Of a DNA stretch of 64,000 bases, positions 54,863-64,000 are shown one piece after another. Within the stretch, counting starts at the first letter, position 1. Each line of letters starts with the position of its first letter. The position numbers and the translations under genes are program-made. The stretch comes from Xanthostigma xanthostigma (Eukaryota > Arthropoda > Insecta > Raphidioptera > Raphidiidae): the NCBI GenBank assembly GCA_963575645.1, contig OY754469.1, positions 48,256,753-48,320,752 of the forward strand. The letters are read 5' to 3'. The notes under the pieces are model-generated. The model saw nothing but the letters and a program-made list of their open reading frames with translations. It was not told the origin of the DNA and searched no databases.

Positions 54863-55173
54863 TATTTAAAAATCTATTAATATAAGTTCGGCTCTGTTTA
54901 CGTTAGGTAATTTGGCGTGTTTTGAGATTTCATTCATTAACTTATTTCCTTTCAAACAGAAACTTAATGCGTTATGTCATTCATATCAGAGGATAAATGT
55001 AGCAACATGAAAAGGTAGATTATATAACGCCTCAGAAATACTTACTATTTGTAAGAGATAATTTGTGATATATACAGAGTCTATACTATATGTAATTTAA
55101 ATGATTTCACAAGAAAATCTCGACATGTATTATTGCTCAGGACTTAAAGCAGTATCTAGATGCTTTTTTACAC
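54863..55173. other. Unassigned flank
   Basis: Nothing recognised. Confidence 0.3.
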
Positions 55174-56172
55174 TTTTCGATCGAAAGTACATACTTTCGG
55201 CGTCAATTGTAAGGCAGAAAGTCTAGCATTTACGCATTGATGGGATTATATTGATGTGGGAATTGGGAAATACGTACGTCCGGGCGGCAGTACAGAAAAC
55301 ATTGCCTATCAACTATTGTTTAGATGTCGTTCCCATAGCAACCTTATTACATTTTAGCTAATAGTCGCGACCAGCTGTCCTTCGTTTTCTTACGTATAAC
55401 CTCAAAACTGCTTGCTTGGAATTTATCTTTGTTTTTATATAATTAAGGTAGTTTGGGAGCCGCAATCCCAAGTCAAATAAATGACTTATTTTCCCCAATA
55501 ATTACCCAAATCATGCTATAATAATTAATAGAAATTCACATAAAAATTTATTTGATTTAATTTCATGCGAATTATAATTAAATAATTATAGTAATCTAAT
55601 TAATAAAATATAAATTGATTAGTACTCAGCTGTCACTAGTCACTGTCACTACAACAACAGAGATAGAGGCCGGTAGAGGTCAGTATTAAAAAATTAACAA
55701 AATCAAAAGTACGTGGTAAATTATTCTGAAATTTTTGCAGTGTGTATTTCAGACATCGTTCTATCCATTGAAAAGTTTTTTTTTTGTGGGGTTAAGTTTG
55801 TCAATTTTTTACATACCCTCAATTTCCGGAGTTATTGAACAAGTACACTCATAACGGCTCGTGTATTTTTGCATAACTTTAATTAATTATATCTCTTAAA
55901 CGGTGTGCTAAACAAATCAGATTCTTTTTCTGTAGGTGTCTTTAATTATAATCTTTTGAATAAATATAAAAAATGTAGGGTCATGTTTAAGTCATTTGGC
56001 TACCAAACTATCTTAATAAGTAATTAATTAATGTATTTAATAAGCGTACTTACGATCGAGGCATGAAGAAACCACCACACTGGCCGAAAGGTTGATATTA
56101 TTGCCGACGGCATCATGGCGCGCAGTGCAAGAATATCAAACTTTCGGCCAGTGTGGTGTAATATACTGTTGC
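55174..56172. mobile_element. Family R element, copy 2, interrupted
   Basis: Colinear with 11141-11551: CGATCGAAAGTACATACTTT, AATTGTAAGGCAGAAAGTCT, GTCGTTCCCATAGCAACC, then after the insert ATTAATGTATTTAATAAGCG and the hairpin CTGGCCGAAAGGTTGATATT ... ATATCAAACTTTCGGCCAG. Confidence 0.7.
55447..56012. mobile_element. TTAA-flanked element in family R
   Basis: TTAA|GGTAGTTTGGGAGCCG ... TGGCTACCAAACTATC|TTAA, 566 bp. Excision fits the 11-kb copy. TTAA duplication suggests a piggyBac-type MITE; no transposase. The TIR is about 15 bp with small differences. Confidence 0.72.
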
Positions 56173-56420
56173 TAAATGAACCAGCCGTAGGACGTATACC
56201 AAAACCACAGGTTTGCATTATATAGGTACACATTGCATAAAGGAGTACATTATTCAGGATAAATGTCACGCGATTTATCCGAATGTGTAACCTTAAACAT
56301 TAATGTTCATTCAATATAATATTATAATGGATGCGTCTCGTTAGCCGCGTTACTGGAGCGCGGCACCTTGCGTAATCTGAGATCTGCCGTCGCACACACA
56401 CACGCACAGACGTACAAAAC
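56173..56420. other. Unassigned flank
   Basis: A (CA)n run at about 56390; nothing else. Confidence 0.3.
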
Positions 56421-56585
56421 TATACAGTATGTAAACACGTAAGGTGCACATAGGAAAATTAGCATTGGGAAAAAATACTTGGATCAGAGTTAGCCATGAC
56501 TGCATTAATTGTTATTTCTATTGAATTATCGTGGTAATATTGAGGATTTCTATTTTATTTTGATTTATTTTTATTTTACTTGGCT

Positions 56586-56796
56586 TTTTGACGTGATAAC
56601 GTCTTATAAATTGATGAAACACCAGCTGCACGCACGAAAAAGTGTAACGTTCCTAACGTTCCGCCTGACCCTGTGCGTGCAAGCAAGAACGCAGTAGGCC
56701 TCGGCCCAAGTTTGACAGCTACTAAAATTTAGGTTATGTATTACGGAATACGTTATCACGTAAACCGTAAACCGACTTTACAGACAACCAATTTTT
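56586..56796. mobile_element. Family C deletion derivative (about 211 bp)
   Basis: Keeps both ends of the 1-kb element (TTTTGACGTGATAACGTCTT; CAGACAACCAATTTTT) but only short internal pieces (CGTTCCGCCTGACCCTGTGC, TTTAGGTTATGTATTACGGA). A typical internal-deletion path to a MITE. Confidence 0.8.
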
Positions 56797-56867
56797 AATA
56801 ATAAAAAGCTCTAATAAGTCATTATTTTAATTTTTTTGTACAAAAATAAAACAAAAAAACAACTCCA

Positions 56868-57035
56868 TCTGTTTGGAAACATTTCATTCAAAAATTGTCT
56901 GACTGGTATGCAGTATGCGCGTTGGTAAATCAGTGACCCAATGTCTTTAGGTTCAACACTAATAGGCGGAGATATTTGATCTCGCACCATATTTAAGTAT
57001 TTTTGGGAATTTAATGTCCCATTAATAAAAAAAGT
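56868..57035 (-). pseudogene. Mariner/Tc1-like transposase fragment
   Basis: Minus-strand reading FFINGTLNSQKYLNMVRDQI, then VRQFLNEMFPNRW, matching the DDE-domain stretch around the second catalytic aspartate of insect mariner-type transposases (normally ..GTLTGQRYLEFLR.. and ..VREFLNE.FP.RWIGR). The intervening QDGAPPH-type motif with the catalytic D is missing or replaced, so it is dead. About 56 codons without a stop. Confidence 0.75.
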
Positions 57036-57312
57036 CTGATTATGTTGTAATCATTTGAATATTTTCTTCGGTAGTATGCACATTCATTTTGCAAAAGAAT
57101 ATCTGTCAAATTGAAAAACAAGATTTCAAGGCTCACTCTGATCCAGTCATTTTTTCCCAATGTTAATTTCCCTATGTGCACCTTACGTGTTTACATACTG
57201 TATACCAGACACAAACACACAGAAAACGAAGGCAGTTGGCCTTTCTTATTCTCTTGGTTTGTAGCAAGGTACCTGTATAGGTCCCTAAGTAGTACAGTTA
57301 AGGTGTGCTGCA

Positions 57313-58400
57313 GAGTTGGCCTAGTGAAATTACTTAAGGTGAGAGCATTCAGGAGGTACCGGGTTCGAATCTCGGCGGGGGCAGATGTGGCTGGGACTTT
57401 TTCCTGCTGCCTCTCGCCGAGAAACGGTAATTTCTGTACCGGCCGTCTCGTTGAGGTTTTTGATGGACTCCCTCAATAATTCTAGATTAAGGAGGTTGAT
57501 GTGTTACAGTTCCAATAAAAAATAATTCGAATTCTAAATGGGAACTTTTCCATAATAAATTTTTACAATAGGTTATAAGTCGATGATGCCAATAAAGGCA
57601 TAAATAATTTTTTTTTTTTTATATTAATTTATTATTATTTCAGTGTTTTACTTAATGGATTAACTTTTGAATTTTTTGTACAAGTTAGGTTAGAAAAAAT
57701 AAATTCATGTAAATATCTGTATTTTATATATTTTTTGCAGTAAATAAAAAAAGAAATTAGAAGTAATAAAAATTAAATCATTAAAAAGTTGAAAATTCAG
57801 TTAAAATTGTTAAAACTGTCAAAAATAAAAGTCCATAATAGAAAAGTGCTAAGGTTTAATGATTTTTTTTATTGATTAAAAGTCTCGTAATTAAATTGGA
57901 AAAAATATTAAAATATGCGTAAGACATCGATGCTTGACATAGTTAGTTTTCGGAACCGCTGACATTATTTGGTTATTTGCAAAAAAATAATAAGTATGTA
58001 CCGTTTGCATGCTAGGTTGACATATTTTCCATAAGAATGCATGTAGAAGTTTTTTTTTAATTTTTAACTTTATAAATCTCCTAATGATTTTGGATTTTTT
58101 ACAGAAAATTTTGTCATAAAAAAATGTATTAAAAAACTTTATTTCAGATTTTTTTTATTATTTTCATTATCTTCAACCTCCTTAAATATCGAGTTGGTTC
58201 CTTATTCAAGGCCATGGCCGATTGCCTGTCAAACTCCTGTGCCTACCTTATCCCAATGTTCTAAAATTTCTTCATTCGCCCATTGCTATTAATTGAATGG
58301 AAAATAACGGGAAGTTTGATAGATTGAAAATAGTAATGGTGCGAATGGCGTCTGTTATGACATAAAGTCGAGAAACGAACGTTAAACGCTTTATTATTTT
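57313..58400 (+). mobile_element. tRNA-derived SINE, copy 3, interrupted
   Basis: Degraded A box, intact B box GGGTTCGAATCTCGG, GGGACTTTTTCCTGCTGCCT, then the insert 57491-58181, then ATCGAGTTGGTTCCTTATTC ... GGCGTCTGTTATGACATAAA and an ATT-type tail. The 122-codon frame ending here is not a gene. Confidence 0.82.
57491..58181. mobile_element. TTAA-flanked element in the SINE
   Basis: TTAA|GGAGGTTGATGTGTTAC ... ATTATCTTCAACCTCC|TTAA, 691 bp, very AT-rich interior. TIR about 9-11 bp. A TA duplication with AGGAGGTTGA ends is the alternative. No coding. Confidence 0.7.
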
Positions 58401-59423
58401 TACTTAAGGCTGCTGCACGCGATCCTAGATTTAACTGCTAGTTTTCAAGCGTTGGTTTTCGTGATGGCCTTTATGTATTCGCTTCACACGACGCTTGCTT
58501 TGTAGATGGGTTTGGAGCGCGCGCAGTGATAGTTTGAATGTTAACAAAAGTGGACGTTTATTGTCTCTAAACAGAACACACACTATGGCGCAGTGTTTGT
58601 GGGCGTTTTTCCATGCCGTCCATTTGAAAATATATTGTTTCCTGATTGTTTCTTGCTCAAACTAAGCAGACAAACTGTAGTGTTGGTGGTTAACTGCCAG
58701 GATCGCCATGTAGTGTTGGTGGTTAATCAGGTTCTTTTAAATTAGCAAAACTATTGAATTTGATTTAATAATCATTTATTAACAATAGCAACGTCGATCT
58801 ACGCGAGCTCGCGCTGGCATAGCCACGTGCGTCCACCACCCGACTTCTTCCTTCCTTCCAAATATACATATATTTATATCATTCAAAATGCAAACGTCGC
58901 GCCTATTAACTAGAACGATTATTACTAACCGTTTTAAATTAACATATCTTGCAGTTCTACATTTCAAATGATATACGTAACTATAGCCTACTTACTGGTG
59001 TATCCACTACAAAACAAGCAAGAAAAATAGCCCCGATTCTAATTTTTAAATCCATCGTGCCACTTCGCACGCGAGCCCACCTCTGACGACTAAGATAAGT
59101 CACTGTGGTTCATTCCATAGCCGGCTCTGCTGTAAATGAGAACATGTATCTATGTTCAAGATTCGATTTAATGCAGAAGTGTATATAAAGACACAGCGCC
59201 AAAACTGTTCACTCACTTCTGTGTTCCTGGTCCCATCTCTTTTACACTTGCTCACTCTGTTCTGTCTGCGGTCCTCGTCTCTGAAGAGTGCCTGTGAAGT
59301 GTAACTAAGTGTACTTATATAAGAGCGAGACAGGCAAACACATGGCACACTGACTGTGTGCCATCGATATTGCACAACACTTCATCTCAACTGAATCGAG
59401 GTGGCATTTGTACAAACTTAATA
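58401..59423. other. Unassigned, with a small direct duplication and a family O scrap
   Basis: TGTAGTGTTGGTGGTTAA occurs at about 58677 and 58709 (32-bp spacing). TATACGTAACTATAGCCTAC...GTATCCACTAC at 58955-59012 is one end of family O. The 62- and 91-codon minus frames have no recognised domain. Confidence 0.45.
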
Positions 59424-60354
59424 TAGGGGAGAATGTGGAGGAATGGGACATTTTTTAATTTTTTATTGTTATTTTTATTTGCATGCTAATAACTCAAATC
59501 TATTTTAGCTGATAACGAAATACAACTATTCTGCATGAGTTATCTGTAATCATACTAATTAAATACTTAAAATGGACAGATATTTTAGTAAAAATAAAAC
59601 AAGTGTGCTTACGTCCCGTTCCTCTTGCATGCAGGTGGATTGGGACAGATCGCAGGAAGAATAGGACACTTTATTTTTTTCAAAAGAAAACTATTTATTT
59701 AACTTAAATTTGAATTTTATTATCATAACAAAAAAAAAATCACAATTCATTTTATAATTAAAAAAATATATTCTCATTTTATCAATTGTAATTAAAGTAT
59801 AAATTTAACGTAAACCAGGAAACCGACGCTTTAAGTCTATTTCATTTTTATAAAAACTACGAACTCTTTCGGTGGCATACTGGTGAATATCTGTAATGCA
59901 AGAATTCATAAGAACACATTTTACAAGAAAACATGCAAAACGGAACATGTCCCATACATCCTGCAGCAGTAAGTCCCAAACCTCCTGCATTGCCAACTAT
60001 TAATAAAAGAGTTTATTGTAATTTCTAAATTAAGAATATAGCATCACATTTATCACGATTCTCTTCTACAATCTTTCATTATTTATTATTTTATCATAGA
60101 TATTTGCTTAAGTAATAATAGTCTACACAGTACAAAAAAATAGTTTGGCACATATACTTACTTTTTTCCACAAAATCACACTTTTTTTAATAGCTCGAAC
60201 ATACATACTTCAACATGTATTAAAATTTATCATATACCTTTGAGCAGCATATGTCATCTGTTGTGACGAATTGAAACATTTAAACACCCGCCAAATATAA
60301 AAAAACCTTACTGTCCCATTCCTCCTGTGTCCCAATCCTCCACATTCTCCCCTA
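59424..60354. mobile_element. TIR element with iterated GGAGGAATGGGACA motif
   Basis: TAGGGGAGAATGTGGAGGAA TGGGACA at the left, inverted at the right. GGAGG-NTGGGACA-like motifs recur inside in both orientations (about 59595, 59635, 59655, 59945, 59965, 60310, 60330). A 63-codon minus frame (59805-59996, ending DLKRRFPGLR) partly consists of that motif; its C-terminal half is unrecognised. Confidence 0.65.
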
Positions 60355-60370
60355 CAATATGATGTGTCAG

Positions 60371-60466
60371 GAAGAAGTCCCAGCCACATCTATCCCCGCC
60401 GGGATTCGAACCCGGTACCTCTCGAATGCGAGTCAGGTGCTCTCACCACTATACGCTACACCGCTC
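60371..60466 (-). mobile_element. tRNA-derived SINE, copy 4 (head only)
   Basis: Minus: GAGCGGTGTAGCGTATAGTG GTGAGAGCACCTGACTCGCATTC (A box) and GGGTTCGAATCCCGGCGGGG (B box), best-preserved tRNA part of the family, ending after GGGACTTCTTCCTG. 5'-head-only copies are unusual for LINE-mobilised SINEs; truncation by a later event is likely. Confidence 0.75.
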
Positions 60467-60889
60467 CTTCTTTCTCGAAGTTTGAGTCGAGACACACGTT
60501 AGTTCGGTAACAAGCCGGAGGCATAAAGGAATACGCGGAGAATTACTATATATTAGATTGGGGAAATAATAGCAGTATTGTGTGGTTCGCTAAGTGCTTT
60601 GTCGTGAATGACATTTGTAAATTTACATAGTGAATGTTTGCGGCTGTTGTTTTATTGTTGTTGTTGACTGTTGTGTGTGTTCGTGTGTGTATCGAACGCA
60701 TTGTTGTTCTATTATACTTCCGTAGTGTATTATACACTTCGTCTGCCACTGCCGAGATTGTCACGCTTGCTGATAAACCGCCTGTGAGAAATGTCTTCTT
60801 GAAAAATTGAGATAAGTTAAGCAGTTTCGAATATTGAACACGTTACGTATAAACAAACAAAGAATTTACATCGGCAAGATCTATCACAT
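60467..60889. other. Unassigned flank
   Basis: Nothing recognised beyond a TTGTTGTTG run. Confidence 0.3.
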
Positions 60890-61691
60890 ATATTAATACG
60901 CTAAGGTTTAAGATGTTTGCCTCCCTTTTTAGAAAAAACCACACAATTTCTCCACATAAATTATATATCATTTTACAGATAATTGCTTGCTCTACTAACA
61001 TCGACAACTAAAAAATTTATTATTGCTATTGTTTTTGTAAATTAATTAAACTCTGAACAACGTCTGCCATCTGACGGCGTAACGTTAACACTTTGATCTG
61101 TCATCTGACCTTCATATTGTAAATACTACATACTGCCATCTGACGGGCAACGCTGAACAACGCTTTTGGTACTTGCGCCTCTATATGACAATTTTAGTAA
61201 AATATTTCTTTTACAACAAAAAGAAGAACATTATAAGCAGTGTACAAAGTTAGAAACGAATTGAATACCTGCAATCATATTTAAAAAATAATTTTGTAAA
61301 GTGATAATTATTATACTTATTTAGTGCGAATAATTCGCACAGGTCACGCTAGTACTAATATATAAAGGTGAAGAGTTTGTTTGTTTAGTTGAACGCGCTA
61401 ATCTCAGGAACTACTGGTTCGAATTGAAAAAAAATTTTTTGTTGGATAGTCCATTTATCAAGGAAGGCTATAGACTATATAAATATCACGCTACGACCAA
61501 TAGACCAATAGGAGCGGAGCATCAATGAAAAATGTCACTCAAAATTTGTCCGTCCGTCAAAAACTTTTAACTCCGATCATCATGAATTTTGGACACAACA
61601 TTCAACTCGGTAAACTAAGATGAACGTGCGTACTCATGTCCCTCCCCCATTCATTCTTTTGCACTCGGGTGAAACCGGGCGGGACCGCTAG
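60890..61691 (+). mobile_element. Helitron family E, copy 5, interrupted by Helitron A9
   Basis: TCTA at 60890-60893 (after A), then Helitron A9, then TACTAATATATAAAGGTG from 61353 to GGGCGGGACCGCTAG|T at 61691. Rejoined length is 343 bp; the tRNA-like middle is absent, so this is the short form. Confidence 0.85.
60894..61352 (+). mobile_element. Helitron family A, copy 9 (internally deleted), nested
   Basis: A|TCACATATATTAATACGC ... hairpin-AGGTCACG-CTAG|T, 459 bp, with several internal deletions. It lies at the A|T after the fourth base of Helitron E5. Confidence 0.87.
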
Positions 61692-61848
61692 TCTTATATA
61701 TATTCTCAGTGGACAAGACCTTTGTTTCTCTTTCTATCGTTAAGTACTATCATAGACATAAAAAATTCTTCGAAATTACTGCCGCAAAAAGTATTTTAGT
61801 TTTTTATAAATTTGAATATATTGTCTTCTCTAATTTATTGTAAAAACC

Positions 61849-62207
61849 GAGCGGGGTGGCGTAGCGGTGAGAGCATTAGACTCGCATTCAAGAGTGGTAC
61901 CGGGCTCGAATCCCAACGGGGCCAGATGTGGCTGGGACTTTTTCCTGCTGCCTCACGCCTGTACCGGCCACCTGGTTTCCAGATAAATATCGAGATGGTT
62001 CCTTATTCAAGGTCATGGCCGATCACTACCTGTCAAAATCCTGTGTTCAAAATTTGTCTACCTTATCCTAATATCCTAAATTTCCTTCATACGCCCAATG
62101 CTATTAATTAGTTGAAGTTGAAAAAATGTAGAAAATAACGGGAAGTGTCATAGATGGAAAATAGTAATGGTGCGAATGGCGTCTGTTATGTCATTATTAT
62201 TATTATA
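61849..62207 (+). mobile_element. tRNA-derived SINE, copy 5
   Basis: GAGCGGGGTGGCGTAGCGGT GAGAGCATTAGACTCGCATTC, GGGCTCGAATCCCAACGGGG, body with two deletions, (ATT)n tail. AATTTATTGTA before and AATTTACTGTA after suggest an 11-bp duplication with one mismatch. Confidence 0.87.
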
Positions 62208-62930
62208 ATTTACTGTATTTCTACAAAACAGTTCAGAACTAATGTCTGAATTAAATTATTTATCTATTTTTACTAACAAATGTTTTTTACTAAAATTAAA
62301 AAAATAAAAATTATCCTACGGTGCTCACCTGTCTTATTTTTGACTTACCGGTTTATGCTACTGACCGTTGTGTGTCCAAATTATAGAAAAAAAGTTACTG
62401 TGTGCTTTACACTACACACTGCAGAAGTACAACTGGCTTAATTGTAAAAAAACTACAAAACAACAGAAATAATAACATCGACCACCCGGATCGACCAGGC
62501 TACAACCTTTAAGTTACGCGGCAAGTATTCTACCTCGCATCCACCTTAGCTTAATGCTTTACAGCAAGTTTTTATAGTATACGTAAATTGCGACACGTTC
62601 GTTACGTTTTCAATCTCAACAATGAATTTTACTCGGCCGTGGCAAATTACTTTAAAAAATACCCATGTATCAATTCCACATCCTGTATGTGATGTGGGCG
62701 TGGTTAAAAATGGAATGTCACATGTGTAATCGGTGTACAATATTCTAGCGATAAAACTGTAATATGAAGCACGTATGCAAATTCAAATGTTTACATGAAG
62801 CTTTACAACGGTTTGGGAAGCTGTTATAGTCGATCGGTTTCAGTTTTGTCACATATCCAGTCGTTTTTTTCAAAATGACATTATATCGACACACGCTTAC
62901 AAGCTGTGCCTTCCATGACTTATATTATCC
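62208..62930. other. Unassigned stretch
   Basis: ACATCCTGTATGTGATGTGG is a small imperfect palindrome; otherwise nothing. Confidence 0.35.
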
Positions 62931-63420
62931 TAAAACATTCCCGATATATCCCTCTAAACAATCGCGAAAATCTTATCGAAATCGGTCCAGCGGTTTTCAA
63001 ATAAATCGCGAACATACATACACACGCGTAAAGAGAACTCTACATTCTTTATTATTCTGAAACATTCCCGGTATATCCCTCTAAACAATCGTGAACATTT
63101 TATTGAAATCGGTCCAGCGGTTTTCAAATAAATCGCGAACATACATACATACGCGTAAAGAAAACTCTACATTCTTTATTATTCTGAAACATTCCTGGTA
63201 TATCCCTCTAAACAATCGTGAAAATTTTATTGAAATCGGTCCAGCGGTTTTCAAGTAAACATACATACACACGCGTAAAGAGAAGTCTACATTCTTTATT
63301 ATTCTGAAACATTCCCGGTATATCCCCTCTAAACAATCGTGAAAATTTTATTGAAATCGGTCCAGCGGTTTTTAAATAAACATACATACACACGCGTAAA
63401 GAAAACTCTATATAATAGAC
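62931..63420. repeat. Tandem array, four units of 120-127 bp
   Basis: ACATTCCCGGTATATCCCTC units start at 62935, 63062, 63189 and 63309 (periods 127, 127, 120). Each has GAAATCGGTCCAGCGGTTTT then ACATACATACACACGCGTAA, a motif typical of the 3' ends of insect transposons. The third unit lost the AAATAAATCGCG segment. The 61-63-codon minus frames are repeat-derived. Confidence 0.9.
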
Positions 63421-63471
63421 AACAAATAGATTTTACGACTAATTTCTATATAATAGATTCATAGAGAACAT

Positions 63472-63612
63472 TAGCTCTGTTCCAAGCCTTCGGCGAACGG
63501 TAACTGCCATGATCGTGCGCAGTTGCTGAAACGTGGTTCAAAACAGTTTTTAGCTACTGCGCATGACTGTGACGTTTCTGCTACCGTTCGCAGAGTGCTT
63601 GGAATAGAGCTA
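63472..63612. mobile_element. Short MITE with TAGCTCTGTTCCAAGC ends
   Basis: TAGCTCTGTTCCAAGCCTTC GGCGAACGGTA at the left, TACCGTTCGCAGAGTGCTTG GAATAGAGCTA at the right; inner GTGCGCAGTTGC / GCTACTGCGCATGAC continue the stem. 141 bp. No clear duplication. Confidence 0.75.
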
Positions 63613-64000
63613 GTGGGAAAATCATTGAAGTAAAAGTTTATAGATTTAAAAATGTAAATGATTTAATGTTTATAATTATTATAAAGCATTTTTCTGTCGT
63701 TAAATAAATAATGTCAATTTTAAATTGGGTTAAGGGGTGTCCGGGCTCACGTCTCATAATTGGTGTAAACCTTAGTATTCTTGATATTCATATCATATAC
63801 TTACATTTATCATACTTACCTTTAATTGATCTTATGTTTACGCATATAGCCTTAGTTGCTGAGCGTTTTATATTTAAATTAAAGAAAAAAAAATTTAAAT
63901 TGCAGGCGGTATTGTATTTATATTTTTCTGTCGTATAAGGTTACGTCCATTTTCGCGAAACACTGTAAGTAATTAGTTACATAACGTAAAGTTTATGTCG
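63613..64000. other. Unassigned end of window
   Basis: A 75-codon frame (63711-63938, +) of hydrophobic, AT-driven composition; no domain recognised. Confidence 0.3.

Larger units (their letters stand above)
56421..57204 (-). mobile_element. Mariner/Tc1-like transposon remnant with about 72-bp TIRs
   Basis: TATACAGTATGTAAACACGT AAGGTGCACATAGG ... inverted at the right as CCTATGTGCACCTTACGTGT TTACATACTGTATA; TA flanks plausible. Holds a transposase fragment (56868-57035) and a nested family C deletion derivative (56586-56796). Confidence 0.78.

Noticed and set aside
56421-57204. Intact mariner transposon
   Set aside because: The transposase lacks part of the catalytic core and most of its N terminus, and a second element is nested inside.

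Overview
The window is AT-rich eukaryotic nuclear DNA, almost certainly from an insect or close arthropod. No bacterial-type gene, operon, rRNA or CRISPR array is visible. The one convincing piece of a host protein-coding gene is a 48-nt exon at 43718-43765 (+). It sits between a polypyrimidine/AG acceptor and a GTGAG donor and reads TQASWEEWWTYDGIS, which I recognise as the start of the carbonic-anhydrase-like domain of a CA10/CA11-type (insect CARPB-like) carbonic anhydrase-related protein. No flanking exon could be found, so most or all of the rest is probably intronic sequence of that gene, with introns longer than 40 kb upstream and 20 kb downstream inside this window.

The rest is a dense graveyard of mostly non-autonomous transposable elements, many delimited to the base by terminal repeats and target-site duplications. 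(1) Helitron family A, about 590 bp, nine copies (1.4, 4.1, 12.2, 31.8, 35.4, 40.7, 43.1, 54.3 and 60.9 kb): TC at the 5' end, a 17-nt hairpin 8 nt before CTAG at the 3' end, A|T insertion sites. (2) Helitron family E, five copies (29.5, 37.0, 39.9, 50.1 and 60.9 kb); three carry a tRNA-Lys-like sequence. (3) hAT-type MITEs with 8-bp duplications (17.8, 18.7, 22.0, 38.6, 52.2 kb; weaker at 7.6 kb). (4) TTAA-flanked, TA-flanked and 3-bp-TSD MITEs. (5) A tRNA-derived SINE family of about 420 bp, five copies (27.8, 52.9, 57.3, 60.4, 61.8 kb). (6) Decayed coding remnants: a mariner/Tc1-like transposase (56.9 kb), a pogo/Tigger-like transposase tail (9.1 kb) and a non-LTR reverse transcriptase (51.9 kb). 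(7) Foldback elements with long arms (13.5, 22.2, 26.2, 33.9, 44.3, 46.9, 50.8 kb). (8) Tandem arrays with periods of about 177 bp (28.5 kb), 75 bp (29.8 kb) and 120-127 bp (62.9 kb).

Nesting gives relative ages. The most striking stack is at 21.9-23.2 kb: a palindromic MITE-like core inside a 680-bp palindrome, inside a short tandem array, inside a hAT MITE with a perfect 8-bp duplication, inside an older inverted-repeat element. Helitron A is also inserted four bases into the 5' end of a Helitron E copy (60.89 kb). A foldback element at 50.8 kb is interrupted by a small insert with an 11-bp duplication that resembles Penelope-like/hammerhead-type sequences.

TE superfamily assignments rest on termini and duplications read by eye; no database was searched.
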